Assembly (NCBI RefSeq): GCF_000621485.1
Contig: NZ_JHYF01000003.1
Span: 282,589-346,588, forward strand
Direction: 5' to 3'
Origin: Alkaliphilus transvaalensis ATCC 700919
Lineage (GTDB): Bacteria > Bacillota > Clostridia > Peptostreptococcales > Natronincolaceae
Length of the DNA stretch: 64,000 nucleotides
Part shown: positions 1 through 8,320 of the stretch, piece after piece
How the letters are laid out: each line of letters opens with the position of its first letter
Position numbering within the stretch: position 1 is the stretch's first letter
Made by a program: the position numbers and the translations under genes
The notes under the pieces: generated by a model
Database searches by the model: none
What the model saw: only the letters and a program-made list of their open reading frames with translations
What the model was told of the DNA's origin: nothing

Positions 1-145
1 ACAGAAAATTATAAGAATGGGAAAATGTTAAATATTTAACTAAGTTAAACATGGAAAGGTTTTCAGGTCAGATCGTTTTTAAGATCGGATTAAAGATTAT
101 AAATGAAAATAAAATTGATATCATCATTTTTAAAGGAGGTTCATT

Positions 146-619
146 ATGGCAAAAAACATTTTAACAGAAGAAAACTTTCTTAGGCTACATAAAACTATCC
201 AGTTGAATCGGGGAAAGAAAGGGGCATTAATGCCTGTGCTTCATGAAGCTCAAAAAATCTTTGGATGTATACCGCTGGAAGTTCAAAAGAGGATTTCCGA
301 AGAGTTAGGGGTGCCCTTAAGTGAAATTTATGGTGTCGTAACCTTTTATTCTCAGTTCACCCTAGAACCAAGGGGAGAATATGTTATAGGGGTCTGTTTA
401 GGGACGGCCTGTTACGTCAAAAATGCTCAGCCAATTTTAGATAAAGTGGCAGAACTAACAGGGGCTTCAGTAGGAGGAACATCCCCAGATGGGAAGTTTT
501 CGTTGGAGGCCACCAGATGTATAGGGGCCTGTGGTTTAGCACCAGTATTAACGGTTAACGAAGATGTATATGGTAGATTAGTAGTAGGAGATGTACCTGG
601 TATTGTTGCCAAATATTAA
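146..619 (+). CDS. nuoE: NuoE-like [2Fe-2S] subunit of formate dehydrogenase/NADH-dependent complex
   Basis: 157 residues, the usual length for the NuoE/HylA-type thioredoxin-fold subunit. The four [2Fe-2S] ligands are visible as C84 and C89 in GVCLGTACY and C125 and C129 in TRCIGACG. A strong AAAGGAGG site precedes the ATG. It is followed 27 bp later by a NuoF-like subunit and then by a selenocysteine formate dehydrogenase, so it is most likely the small electron-transfer subunit of a cytoplasmic NAD(P)-linked, possibly electron-bifurcating, formate dehydrogenase rather than of respiratory complex I: no membrane Nuo subunits are present. The same family also serves [FeFe] hydrogenases; the neighbours favour formate dehydrogenase. 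Confidence 0.93.
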   Translation: MAKNILTEENFLRLHKTIQLNRGKKGALMPVLHEAQKIFGCIPLEVQKRISEELGVPLSEIYGVVTFYSQFTLEPRGEYVIGVCLGTACYVKNAQPILDKVAELTGASVGGTSPDGKFSLEATRCIGACGLAPVLTVNEDVYGRLVVGDVPGIVAKY

Positions 620-646
620 GAAGATCATTGTAAAGGGGGCAGTAAT

Positions 647-2554
647 ATGAAATCCATTCAAGAATTAGAACAAGCTTGCCAACGAGGGTTAGAAAAAATC
701 AATATAAGGCTGAACTCTGTTGATGAAAAGCATATAGACAAAAGCGATGAAGACAAGAAACATAAGGAGAAAAACCATGTAATGGTTTGTGGTGGAACAG
801 GATGTACTTCTTCCGGTTGTCAAAAGATTATTGGTAAATTGGATGAAGAACTGAAAAAACACCAACTTACTGAAGAAATTAAAGTGATTAAAACGGGATG
901 TTTTGGCTTATGTGAAGCAGGGCCAATTATTATAACCCACCCCGATGGAACCTTCTATAGTAGGGTTAATCCAGAGGATATAGAAAAAATAGTAGAAAAC
1001 CATTTGATTGAAGGGAATATCGTAAAAGACCTACTCTATAAGGGGGCAATTAAACAGGACGAAATTAAACCCTTTCACGAAGTAGACTTTTATAAAAAAC
1101 AAAAGCGAGTTGCCCTAAGAAACTGTGGGGCAATAGACCCTGAAAATATCTATGAATATATTGCCCTAGATGGATATAAGGCTTTAGCAAAGGTTTTAAC
1201 TGAAATGACTCCAGAAGGAGTTATTGATGAAATGAAGCGCTCTGGACTAAGGGGACGGGGTGGCGGCGGTTTCCCAGCTGGCTTAAAGTGGGACTTTACA
1301 GCTAAAGCCAAGGGTGACCAAAAGTACGTTGCCTGTAACGCCGATGAAGGTGACCCTGGGGCCTTTATGGATCGTTCTGTTTTAGAGGGAGACCCCCATG
1401 CCGTTATAGAAGCAATGGCTATTGCTGCCTATGCCGTGGGTTCTGATATGGGTTATGTCTATATTAGAGCAGAATATCCAATTGCGGTAAGTCGATTGCA
1501 AATTGCTATTGACCAAGCAAGAGAAATTGGTTTACTAGGTAAGGATATTTTAGGTACAGGATTTAACTTTGATTTAGAGATACGTTTAGGGGCAGGTGCC
1601 TTTGTTTGTGGAGAAGAAACTGCTCTTATTAATTCAATAGAAGGTAAACGAGGAATGCCAAGACCAAGGCCGCCTTTTCCTGCCCATAAGGGAATATGGA
1701 ACAAACCAACTTTACTAAATAATGTTGAAACCTACGCCAATGTACCCCAGATCATATTAAAGGGTGCAGACTGGTTTGCCAATATGGGGACAGAAAAGTC
1801 TAAAGGCACAAAGGTTTTTGCCTTAGGAGGAAAGATTAACAATACAGGTTTGGTGGAAATCGCCATGGGAACAACCCTTAAAGAGGTCATCTATGATATT
1901 GGTGGGGGAATACCCAACGGAAAGAAGTTTAAGGCAGTTCAAACAGGAGGACCTTCGGGGGGATGTATTCCTGCCAACTACCTAGAGACTCCAATTGATT
2001 ATGATAACTTAATTTCATTAGGCTCAATGATGGGTTCTGGTGGTATGATCGTAATGGATGAAGACAATTGTATGGTGGATATCGCAAGATTCTTCTTAGA
2101 CTTTACCGTTGAAGAATCCTGTGGGAAGTGTACCCCATGTCGTGAGGGTACAAAGAGGATGTTAGAAATATTAGAAAGAATTGCTGACGGAGAAGGAGAA
2201 CTTAGCGACTTAGATAAATTACAGTCGATGGCAAAGACGATTAAATCGGCATCCCTATGTGGATTAGGTCAAACAGCACCAAATCCAGTTTTATCAACCC
2301 TACATTACTTTAGACATGAGTATGAAGCCCATGTAAAGGATAAAAAATGCCCAGCAGGGGTTTGTCAGGCTCTATTACAATATATGGTTATTCCAGAACT
2401 ATGTAAGAAGTGTGGAATCTGTGCTAAAAAATGCCCAACCAGCTGTATTGATGGGGTTAAGGGTAAGGAAGTATATGTAATTAGACAAGAAGATTGCGTA
2501 AAATGTGGTGCCTGTATGGCGGCCTGTCCATTTAAGGCAATTAAAAAGGGCTAA
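647..2554 (+). CDS. nuoF: NuoF-like flavoprotein subunit (NADH-binding, FMN, multiple Fe-S)
   Basis: 635 residues. The N-terminal thioredoxin-like [2Fe-2S] domain has C48, C53, C58, C85 and C89. The NuoF core follows, with the glycine-rich nucleotide/FMN motif GRGGGGFPAGLKW near residues 202-214 and the [4Fe-4S] motif ESCGKCTPCREG near 490. The C-terminal 2x[4Fe-4S] ferredoxin has CKKCGICAKKCP near 585 and CVKCGACMAACP near 617. This N- and C-terminally extended form is the HydB/HylB type that couples NAD(P)H and ferredoxin to a soluble hydrogenase or formate dehydrogenase. The SD AAAGGGGG precedes the ATG. It lies between the NuoE-like gene and the formate dehydrogenase catalytic gene. Whether the complex bifurcates electrons is inference. 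Confidence 0.94.
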   Translation: MKSIQELEQACQRGLEKINIRLNSVDEKHIDKSDEDKKHKEKNHVMVCGGTGCTSSGCQKIIGKLDEELKKHQLTEEIKVIKTGCFGLCEAGPIIITHPDGTFYSRVNPEDIEKIVENHLIEGNIVKDLLYKGAIKQDEIKPFHEVDFYKKQKRVALRNCGAIDPENIYEYIALDGYKALAKVLTEMTPEGVIDEMKRSGLRGRGGGGFPAGLKWDFTAKAKGDQKYVACNADEGDPGAFMDRSVLEGDPHAVIEAMAIAAYAVGSDMGYVYIRAEYPIAVSRLQIAIDQAREIGLLGKDILGTGFNFDLEIRLGAGAFVCGEETALINSIEGKRGMPRPRPPFPAHKGIWNKPTLLNNVETYANVPQIILKGADWFANMGTEKSKGTKVFALGGKINNTGLVEIAMGTTLKEVIYDIGGGIPNGKKFKAVQTGGPSGGCIPANYLETPIDYDNLISLGSMMGSGGMIVMDEDNCMVDIARFFLDFTVEESCGKCTPCREGTKRMLEILERIADGEGELSDLDKLQSMAKTIKSASLCGLGQTAPNPVLSTLHYFRHEYEAHVKDKKCPAGVCQALLQYMVIPELCKKCGICAKKCPTSCIDGVKGKEVYVIRQEDCVKCGACMAACPFKAIKKG

Positions 2555-2622
2555 TGGCTAATTGTTCAGACTAAGCACAATCCATAATGAATCGGTGAGA
2601 TTAATCATAAGGAGGATAAAGG

Positions 2623-5295
2623 ATGATTACCTTAAAAATAAATGGACTAGAAGTTGAAGCAGAAGAGGGTTCAACGATCCTCGAAGCTGCTACAAAAGTA
2701 GGAGTTAAGATCCCCACCTTTTGCCATGACCCAAGATTAGTGCCCCATGGGTCTTGTAGAATTTGTGTTGTAGAGCTAGAAGGGGGAAGAAATCTTCCTA
2801 CTGCCTGTACAACACCCGTTGCAGAGGGGATGAACATTCAAACAGAAAGTAAGGAAGTAGTAGAAACCAGACGGGAGATTTTAGATTTAATATTAGCAAA
2901 CCATCCACTAGATTGTTTAACCTGTGAAAAGTCTGGTAGATGTACGTTGCAAGACCTTTGTTTTAAGTATGACGTCAAAGAGACCACCCATAGGGGAGCT
3001 AAAAAATGCCATCCAATAGATGAGTCTAATCCCTTTTATTATAGTGATCAAAACAAATGTATCCTGTGTGGAAAATGTGTCTATGTCTGTTCTCAGCTAC
3101 AAGGAACAAATGCAATTGGATTTGCTGAAAGGGGCTTTCCAACCCATATTGCAACACCTTTTAATGAAGGTTTAGCGCATTCCACCTGTGTTTCTTGTGG
3201 AAACTGCGTTTCGGTCTGCCCTGTAGGGGCATTAATGCCAAAGAGTAAAGAAAAGTTTAGGTATTGGGAAACTAGAACTGTTAGAACAACCTGCTCCTAT
3301 TGTGGGGTTGGATGCCAGATGGATCTTGTTGTTAAAGAAAACTCAGTAGTTGGGATAGACCCTGTTATGGCAGTACCTAATGATGGTTTATTATGTGTTA
3401 AAGGAAAGTTTGCCTTTAATTTTATTAACCATCCTAATAGACTAAAAAAGCCTTTAGTAAGAAAAGAGGGTAAATTAGTTGAAGCCACATGGGAAGAGGC
3501 CTATCAAGTGATCGCAGATCAAATTAATGAAATTAAGACAAAGGATGGGGCCGATGCAATCGCAGGTTTTTCCTCTGCAAGGGCATTAACAGAAGAAAAC
3601 TATCTTATGCAAAAGCTGATGAGGGCTGTCGTGGGAACCAACAATGTAGATCATTGTGCCCGCCTCTGACATAGTTCTACAGTTGCAGGTCTTGCAACTA
3701 CAGTTGGAAGTGGAGCCATGACAAATAGTATTGGAGAAATTATTGATGCTGATGCCATCTTCATCACGGGGTCAAACACCACCGAAAGTCATCCCGTAAT
3801 TGGAGCTAAGGTAAAGCAGGCGATTAATCGTGGAGCAAAATTAATTGTGGCAGACCCAAGGGAAATTGAATTGGCTAAAGATGCCGATGTTTTCTTGCAA
3901 ATAAAACCAGGCACCAGTATTGCCCTAAGTAATGGGATGGCCCATGTCATTTTAGAAGAAGGCATAGAGGATAAAGAATACATTAAAGCTAATACAGAAG
4001 AATTTGATAAATTTGCTAAAAAAGTGAAGGACTACACCCCAGAAAAGGTAGCAGAGATTTGTGGGGTAGCTGCTGAAGATATTAGAAAAGCAGCAAGAAT
4101 TTATGGAGAAGCATCAAAAGCCAGTATCTTATATTGTATGGGGATCACCCAACATCATAATGGAACAGAAACAGTAATGAGTTTATCTAACTTAGCCTTG
4201 ATGACAGGGAATTTAGGAAAGGAATCTACTGGTTTAAATCCCCTTAGAGGACAGAATAACGTACAGGGAGCCTGCGATATGGGGGCATTACCTAACGTAT
4301 TAACGGGATACCAGTCGGTGGTTAATCCAGAAGTAATTGAGAAATTTGAAAAGGCTTGGAATGTTAAATTAAGTAGTAAACCAGGCTTAACCATTCCAGA
4401 GGCCATGCATGGAGCAAGTCATGGAGATATTAAAATGCTCTATATCTTCGGTGAAAACCCAATGGTTTCAGACCCAGACACCAACCATGTAAGGAAAGCC
4501 TTAAGTAAGACCTTCCTAGTGGTGCAGGATATATTCTTAACAGAAACAGCTGAATTGGCAGATGTTGTTTTACCTGCCGCCAGTTTTGCAGAGAAGGAAG
4601 GGACCTTCGTCAATACTGAAAGAAGGGTTCAAAGGGTTAGAAAGGCAGTGGAGGCTCCTGGTGAAGCAAAACCAGATTGGGTAATTTTGATGGAATTGAT
4701 GAATGTACTAGGATATGGGAAAAAATATCATAACACCGAAGAGATCTTCAATGAAATTAGAGAGGTTACTCCCCAGTATGCAGGAATTACCTACGAAAGG
4801 ATTGCAGAAGTAGGGATCCAATGGCCTTGCCCAACAGAAGACCATCCTGGTACTAAAGTTCTTCATGTTGGAAAACCTGCAAGGGGAGCTGGATTATTTA
4901 AGGCGGTGGACTATATACCTTCTAGTGAAGAGAACAAAGAGGAATATCCTTATATCTTAACGACTGGTCGTAACTTATATCAATATCATACGACAACCAT
5001 GACGGGTAAAACCGATGGGATTAACGAAAAGGCTGGTGAATGTTACATTGAAATTAATCCTTCTTTAGCAGAAGCTTTAAATATTAAAGAGGGTGAAATT
5101 GTAAAAGTAACCTCCCCAAGGGGTGAAATTAAAACCAAGGCAAGGGTCAGCGAAATTGTAGGAGAAAAGGTAGTATTTATACCCTTCCATTATGCTGAGG
5201 GAGCAAATATATTAACCAATGGAGAGGAATTAGATCAATATGTTAAAATTCCAGGACTTAAAGTAACGGGAGTTAATATAGAGAAATTAGCTTAA
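2623..5295 (+). CDS. fdhF: Selenocysteine-containing formate dehydrogenase catalytic subunit
   Basis: Read through the in-frame TGA at 3667-3669 this is one 890-residue protein with Sec349 in the formate dehydrogenase signature DHCARLU-HSS. Without recoding it appears as two in-frame pieces. The N-terminal [2Fe-2S] domain has C34, C45, C48 and C62. A His/Cys cluster segment and two ferredoxin motifs, CILCGKCVYVC and CVSCGNCVSVC, follow. The molybdopterin oxidoreductase core starts with the [4Fe-4S] motif CSYCGVGC near residue 222, and the C-terminal molydopterin-binding domain contains TTGRNLYQYHTTTMT. The enzyme oxidises formate to CO2 (or the reverse) using a Mo- or W-bis-MGD cofactor with Sec as ligand. 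AAGGAGG precedes the ATG. NuoE/NuoF partners are upstream and fdhD is downstream. Confidence 0.95.
3667..3702 (+). promoter_or_regulatory. SECIS element directing Sec at the fdhF TGA
   Basis: Eleven bases after the TGA a perfect hairpin is present: stem AGTTGCA (3681-3687) and TGCAACT (3693-3699), with loop GGTCT (3688-3692). The apical GTTGCAGGTCT resembles the E. coli fdhF SECIS, whose G-U loop bases are contacted by SelB. Position and loop sequence together support recoding of TGA as selenocysteine. Confidence 0.88.
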
Positions 5296-5465
5296 GTGGA
5301 TTAAAATCTTTTGTTGTACCATAAGGGGATAGGGATTCTGAAAGGGTTCTTGTCCCTTTACCTTTGACCAAAGATATTAAACTCTGAATATGCTATAATA
5401 TAATAGGAACATAAGAAAAGATTATAAAGAAATAAGAATAGATTATAAAAAAACGAGGTGTAGCC

Positions 5466-6257
5466 ATGGAAGAAACGATAAAAGCTAGAATACATAAAGT
5501 ATTTAGAGAAGATGTTGAAGAAGTGGAGGATACACTAATCGTCGAGTACCCCTTTACAATTTATATAAATGACCAGGAATTCATAACTCTTCTATGTTCG
5601 CCAACTGCTTTAGAATACTTAGCTACAGGCTTTTTAGTGTCGGAGGGGATTATTAAAGAACAATCACAAATTAAACAATTGAAACTGGATGAAAAAAACG
5701 GTCATGCCTATATTTACTTGAATAACTCAAACTATTTTTCTGAAAAACTATTCGGAAAAAGAACAGTTACAACTGGCTGTGGGAAGGGGACAATATTTTA
5801 TAATGCCCTTCACTCCTTGGGTACGGGGAAGTTACAATCGAACTTTAACATCTCAGCAGAGAAGATCTATCAGTTGATGGAGGATTTTAATCATAAGTCT
5901 GATCTTTTTAAAGAAACAGGTGGAGTCCATAGCTGTGGGCTTTTTGATGAAGAGGGGATCATCCTATTCCATGAAGATGTAGGTAGACATAATGCATTAG
6001 ATAAGATTATTGGAGAAGCCTTGATAAAGGATATAGAGCTTTCAAACAAAATTCTAATTACCAGTGGTAGAATTTCTTCAGAAATGATTATAAAAACCAG
6101 TAAGCGAAGTATTCCTATAGTTATTTCAAGGTCTGCCCCTACAAATCTTTCCTACAACATTGCCCAAGAACTAGGGATAACACTGATTGGATTTGCTAGA
6201 GGAAAGAAGCTGAATCTATATCATGACGAAAATAGAGTTTTATTTTCAGAAAATTAA
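5466..6257 (+). CDS. fdhD: Formate dehydrogenase accessory sulfurtransferase FdhD
   Basis: 263 residues. FdhD passes sulfur from a cysteine desulfurase to the Mo-bis-MGD cofactor before its insertion into formate dehydrogenase. The conserved TTGCGKGT motif carries C105, and GGVHSCGLF and EDVGRHNALDKI are family signatures. E. coli FdhD has CxxC here; this protein has only the single Cys in that loop, as in many Gram-positive homologues. The SD GAGGTG precedes the ATG. A separate promoter is possible: TATAAT at 5394-5399, with a poorly spaced TTGACC upstream. It follows the dehydrogenase by 170 bp and belongs to its maturation pathway. Confidence 0.95.
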   Translation: MEETIKARIHKVFREDVEEVEDTLIVEYPFTIYINDQEFITLLCSPTALEYLATGFLVSEGIIKEQSQIKQLKLDEKNGHAYIYLNNSNYFSEKLFGKRTVTTGCGKGTIFYNALHSLGTGKLQSNFNISAEKIYQLMEDFNHKSDLFKETGGVHSCGLFDEEGIILFHEDVGRHNALDKIIGEALIKDIELSNKILITSGRISSEMIIKTSKRSIPIVISRSAPTNLSYNIAQELGITLIGFARGKKLNLYHDENRVLFSEN

Positions 6258-6293
6258 TGCTATAATTAAATTATCTATTTTAGCAAAATAAAT

Positions 6294-6400
6294 GAAGTTA
6301 TTTCCGAGCTATTACTTCTAAGGGGAAACCTATGTAGAATAGCCTGGGTGTAAGGAGAAATTCTTATGCCTCCCTCACTTGGAAAGGAAATAAACTGGCA
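6294..6400 (+). promoter_or_regulatory. Probable molybdenum (tungsten) cofactor riboswitch
   Basis: The leader of moaA contains blocks that match the Moco RNA class as I know it: TTTCCGAGC at its 5' side, GGGGAAACCTATG, and GCCTCCCTCACTTGGAAAGGAAA at its 3' side. The outer stem pairs GTTATTTCC (6296-6304) with GGAAATAAAC (6385-6394). It sits directly upstream of an intrinsic terminator and of moaA, the first enzyme of cofactor synthesis. The match is from memory, without a covariance-model search. Confidence 0.75.
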
Positions 6401-6412
6401 TACTGTATACAT

Positions 6413-6442
6413 AGCCAGTCCTTCCATAGGACTGGCTTTTTT
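6413..6442 (+). terminator. Riboswitch expression-platform terminator
   Basis: Perfect 10-bp stem AGCCAGTCCT (6413-6422) / AGGACTGGCT (6428-6437), loop TCCAT, then a T run. ACTGGC at 6394-6399, adjoining the aptamer's closing strand, can pair with GCCAGT (6414-6419) and so could act as an antiterminator. Confidence 0.88.
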
Positions 6443-6515
6443 ACGTAATCTATTGCAACAATTGCTACAAAAGATCTTCCAAAGGAAGACTTTGAATTGA
6501 AGAAAGGGTGATTTT

Positions 6516-7478
6516 ATGAAGGACGGTTATTCAAGAAAAATAAATTATATGAGAATATCGATTACAGATCTCTGCAATCTTAGATGTCAGTATTGTATGC
6601 CAGAAAAGGGCATTCATAAGAAAGACCATAGAGAGATGCTGTCCTTTGAGGAAATTACTGAAATTGTTAAATCAGCTGCAAGACTAGGAATAGATAAGAT
6701 TAGATTAACCGGTGGAGAACCTTTAGTAAAAAAAGATATTGTGAAACTAATTGAGAAAATTGCAAGTATTGAAGGGATTAAAGATGTAGCTTTAACTACA
6801 AATGGATTATTATTAAAGGATATGGCAAAGGACCTTCATCAAGCTGGTTTAAAAAGGGTAAATATCAGTATCGATTCTCTAAAACCTGATCGATATGAGG
6901 AGATTACCAGAGGTGGCAAGTTAAACCAAGTATTGGATGGAATACAGGAGGCCCTTCACCTAAAGATGGCACCAGTTAAGTTAAATGTTGTGGTCATTGG
7001 TGGGGTCAATGAAGATGAGGTTGAAGATTTTGCAAAATTAACAGTAAATGATAATATAGATGTAAGGTTTATAGAATTAATGCCTGTTGGGGAAGCCAGT
7101 GGATGGGCTAAAGAGCGATTCATTTCTAATGAAGAAGTTAAAAGACGAATTGGAGGATTAATTCCTCTAATTAATGATACCTCAGGGCCAGCAAGGCTTT
7201 ATCAGCTTCCTGGTGCAAAGGGGAGAATCGGTTTTATTAATCCTATTAGTGAACATTTTTGCGGGGCCTGTAATCGGATACGCTTAACTTCCGATGGCAA
7301 ACTAAAGCCCTGCCTTCATAGTAACCACGAAATTGATCTGTTAAAGGTATTGAAGGAAGACCCTAGACATGTAGATGAGGTTCTACAACGGGCTATTTTG
7401 TCAAAACCTGAAAAGCACTACTTATATACAACAGAACACGAAATTGGACATAGAAATATGTCTGAAATTGGGGGGTAG
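6516..7478 (+). CDS. moaA: GTP 3',8-cyclase MoaA
   Basis: 320 residues, normal for MoaA. The radical-SAM [4Fe-4S] motif is CNLRCQYC (C20, C24, C27), and the GGEP motif (TGGEPL) binds SAM. The C-terminal second cluster is ligated by C249, C252 and C266 in FCGACNRIRL and KPCLHS. The enzyme converts GTP to 3',8-cyclo-7,8-dihydro-GTP, the first step of molybdopterin synthesis. The C-terminus ends in a GG motif (SEIGG), which in family members activates the enzyme. It is preceded by the probable Moco riboswitch, so feedback control by cofactor level is likely. The MOSC gene follows after 3 bp. Confidence 0.96.
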   Translation: MKDGYSRKINYMRISITDLCNLRCQYCMPEKGIHKKDHREMLSFEEITEIVKSAARLGIDKIRLTGGEPLVKKDIVKLIEKIASIEGIKDVALTTNGLLLKDMAKDLHQAGLKRVNISIDSLKPDRYEEITRGGKLNQVLDGIQEALHLKMAPVKLNVVVIGGVNEDEVEDFAKLTVNDNIDVRFIELMPVGEASGWAKERFISNEEVKRRIGGLIPLINDTSGPARLYQLPGAKGRIGFINPISEHFCGACNRIRLTSDGKLKPCLHSNHEIDLLKVLKEDPRHVDEVLQRAILSKPEKHYLYTTEHEIGHRNMSEIGG

Positions 7479-7481
7479 CCA

Positions 7482-7901
7482 ATGGCTAGTATAATATCAA
7501 TTAACCCAAAGAAGATAAATGAAAATAGGATTCTACCACCTTCAAAAATACAGATCAGCCATGAAAATTTTATTGCTAAAACTAGTTGTGATAGACAAAT
7601 AAGCTTTATTACCTTAGAAGGTGAAAATAGACTAAGAGAAGATGAAAGAAAAGGATTTTGTCATAGTCGTTTTAAGGCAGACTTAGTAATAGAGGGGTTG
7701 AGTGTAGCTGACTTGAAGCTAAAGGACAAAGTAAGACTCGGTACAGCTATTATTGAAATTTCAGAAGTAGGTAAGGAATGCCATAAAACTTGCCCAGCTT
7801 TCTCTGAGGGAATATCTTGTGAAATAAATCAGTTGATTTTTTTTGGAAGGATTATAGCAGAAGGCGATGTAAAAATTGGTAATAAAATATACTTTATGTA
7901 A
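7482..7901 (+). CDS. Small MOSC-domain protein
   Basis: 139 residues spanning one MOSC (MOCO sulfurase C-terminal) domain. The KGFCHSRFKADLVIEGL block and the conserved cysteine motif GKECHKTCPAF (C100, C104) identify it. MOSC domains bind molybdopterin-type cofactors and carry sulfur on a conserved Cys. It starts 3 bp after the moaA stop with an overlapping GGGGGG SD, so it is co-translated with moaA and probably acts in cofactor handling or sulfuration. The exact reaction is unknown. Confidence 0.9.
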   Translation: MASIISINPKKINENRILPPSKIQISHENFIAKTSCDRQISFITLEGENRLREDERKGFCHSRFKADLVIEGLSVADLKLKDKVRLGTAIIEISEVGKECHKTCPAFSEGISCEINQLIFFGRIIAEGDVKIGNKIYFM

Positions 7902-8155
7902 ATTTAATATATAGTGATATTCATTATCTCTTTTTAGGAGGCTCTAAAAGTAATTTAACTATAATTTATGGAGTTAACCCCAATAAAGGTGGTAAACTAC
8001 AATTTGGTATTTCTCATTATAAAAATGGTGAGAGAATTACTGAGAAATATCGAACTGGACTTTTAGAAGATGATACCTTTATTTATATCTTAACTGATTT
8101 AGATGTAGATGACAGAATTTTTTTAGATTCCTTTGAGGTTATTAATAATTCCTAA
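7886..8155 (+). pseudogene. Headless open frame, probable gene remnant
   Basis: An open frame of about 89 codons ends at TAA 8153-8155 and contains no ATG, GTG or TTG. It would encode segments such as NLTIIYGVNPNKGGKLQFG and EDDTFIYILTDLDVDDRIFLD, which look protein-like (alternating hydrophobic, beta-rich). An AGGAGG lies at 7936-7941 with no start codon after it. The best reading is a 5'-truncated remnant. I do not recognise the family. Confidence 0.35.
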
Positions 8156-8204
8156 ATTGCAATAGCAAATTGAACTAATTTATAAATTAAAAGAAAAAAA
8201 TTAT

Positions 8205-8242
8205 AAAGAGATATCTTCTTAAATGGATAGATATCTCTTTTA
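8205..8242 (+). terminator. Intrinsic terminator
   Basis: Perfect 12-bp stem AAAGAGATATCT (8205-8216) / AGATATCTCTTT (8229-8240), followed by only a short T-rich tail. The A-rich 5' side means it could serve both strands. It closes the moaA transcript region and the remnant before the solute-binding protein gene. Confidence 0.7.
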
Positions 8243-8320
8243 CATATTATTACCGCCCCCCGCCCACTTACACGAATAATCATTTTTATAAGAGAATAGA
8301 CTTAATAGGGGGGGATTGCA

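Noticed and set aside
3667..3669. TGA as a disabling stop in a broken formate dehydrogenase gene
   Set aside because: The codon sits exactly at the conserved Sec position, the frame continues intact for 541 codons, and a SECIS hairpin follows.
5296..5465. Hairpin-like AGGGA...TCCCT and a TTGACC box before fdhD
   Set aside because: The stem is weak and interrupted, and the -35/-10 spacing (24 bp to TATAAT) is outside the normal range; mentioned only under fdhD.
8253..8266. C-rich run CCGCCCCCCGCCC
   Set aside because: Striking in this AT-rich DNA, but too short and unpaired to support an i-motif, protein site or other feature.
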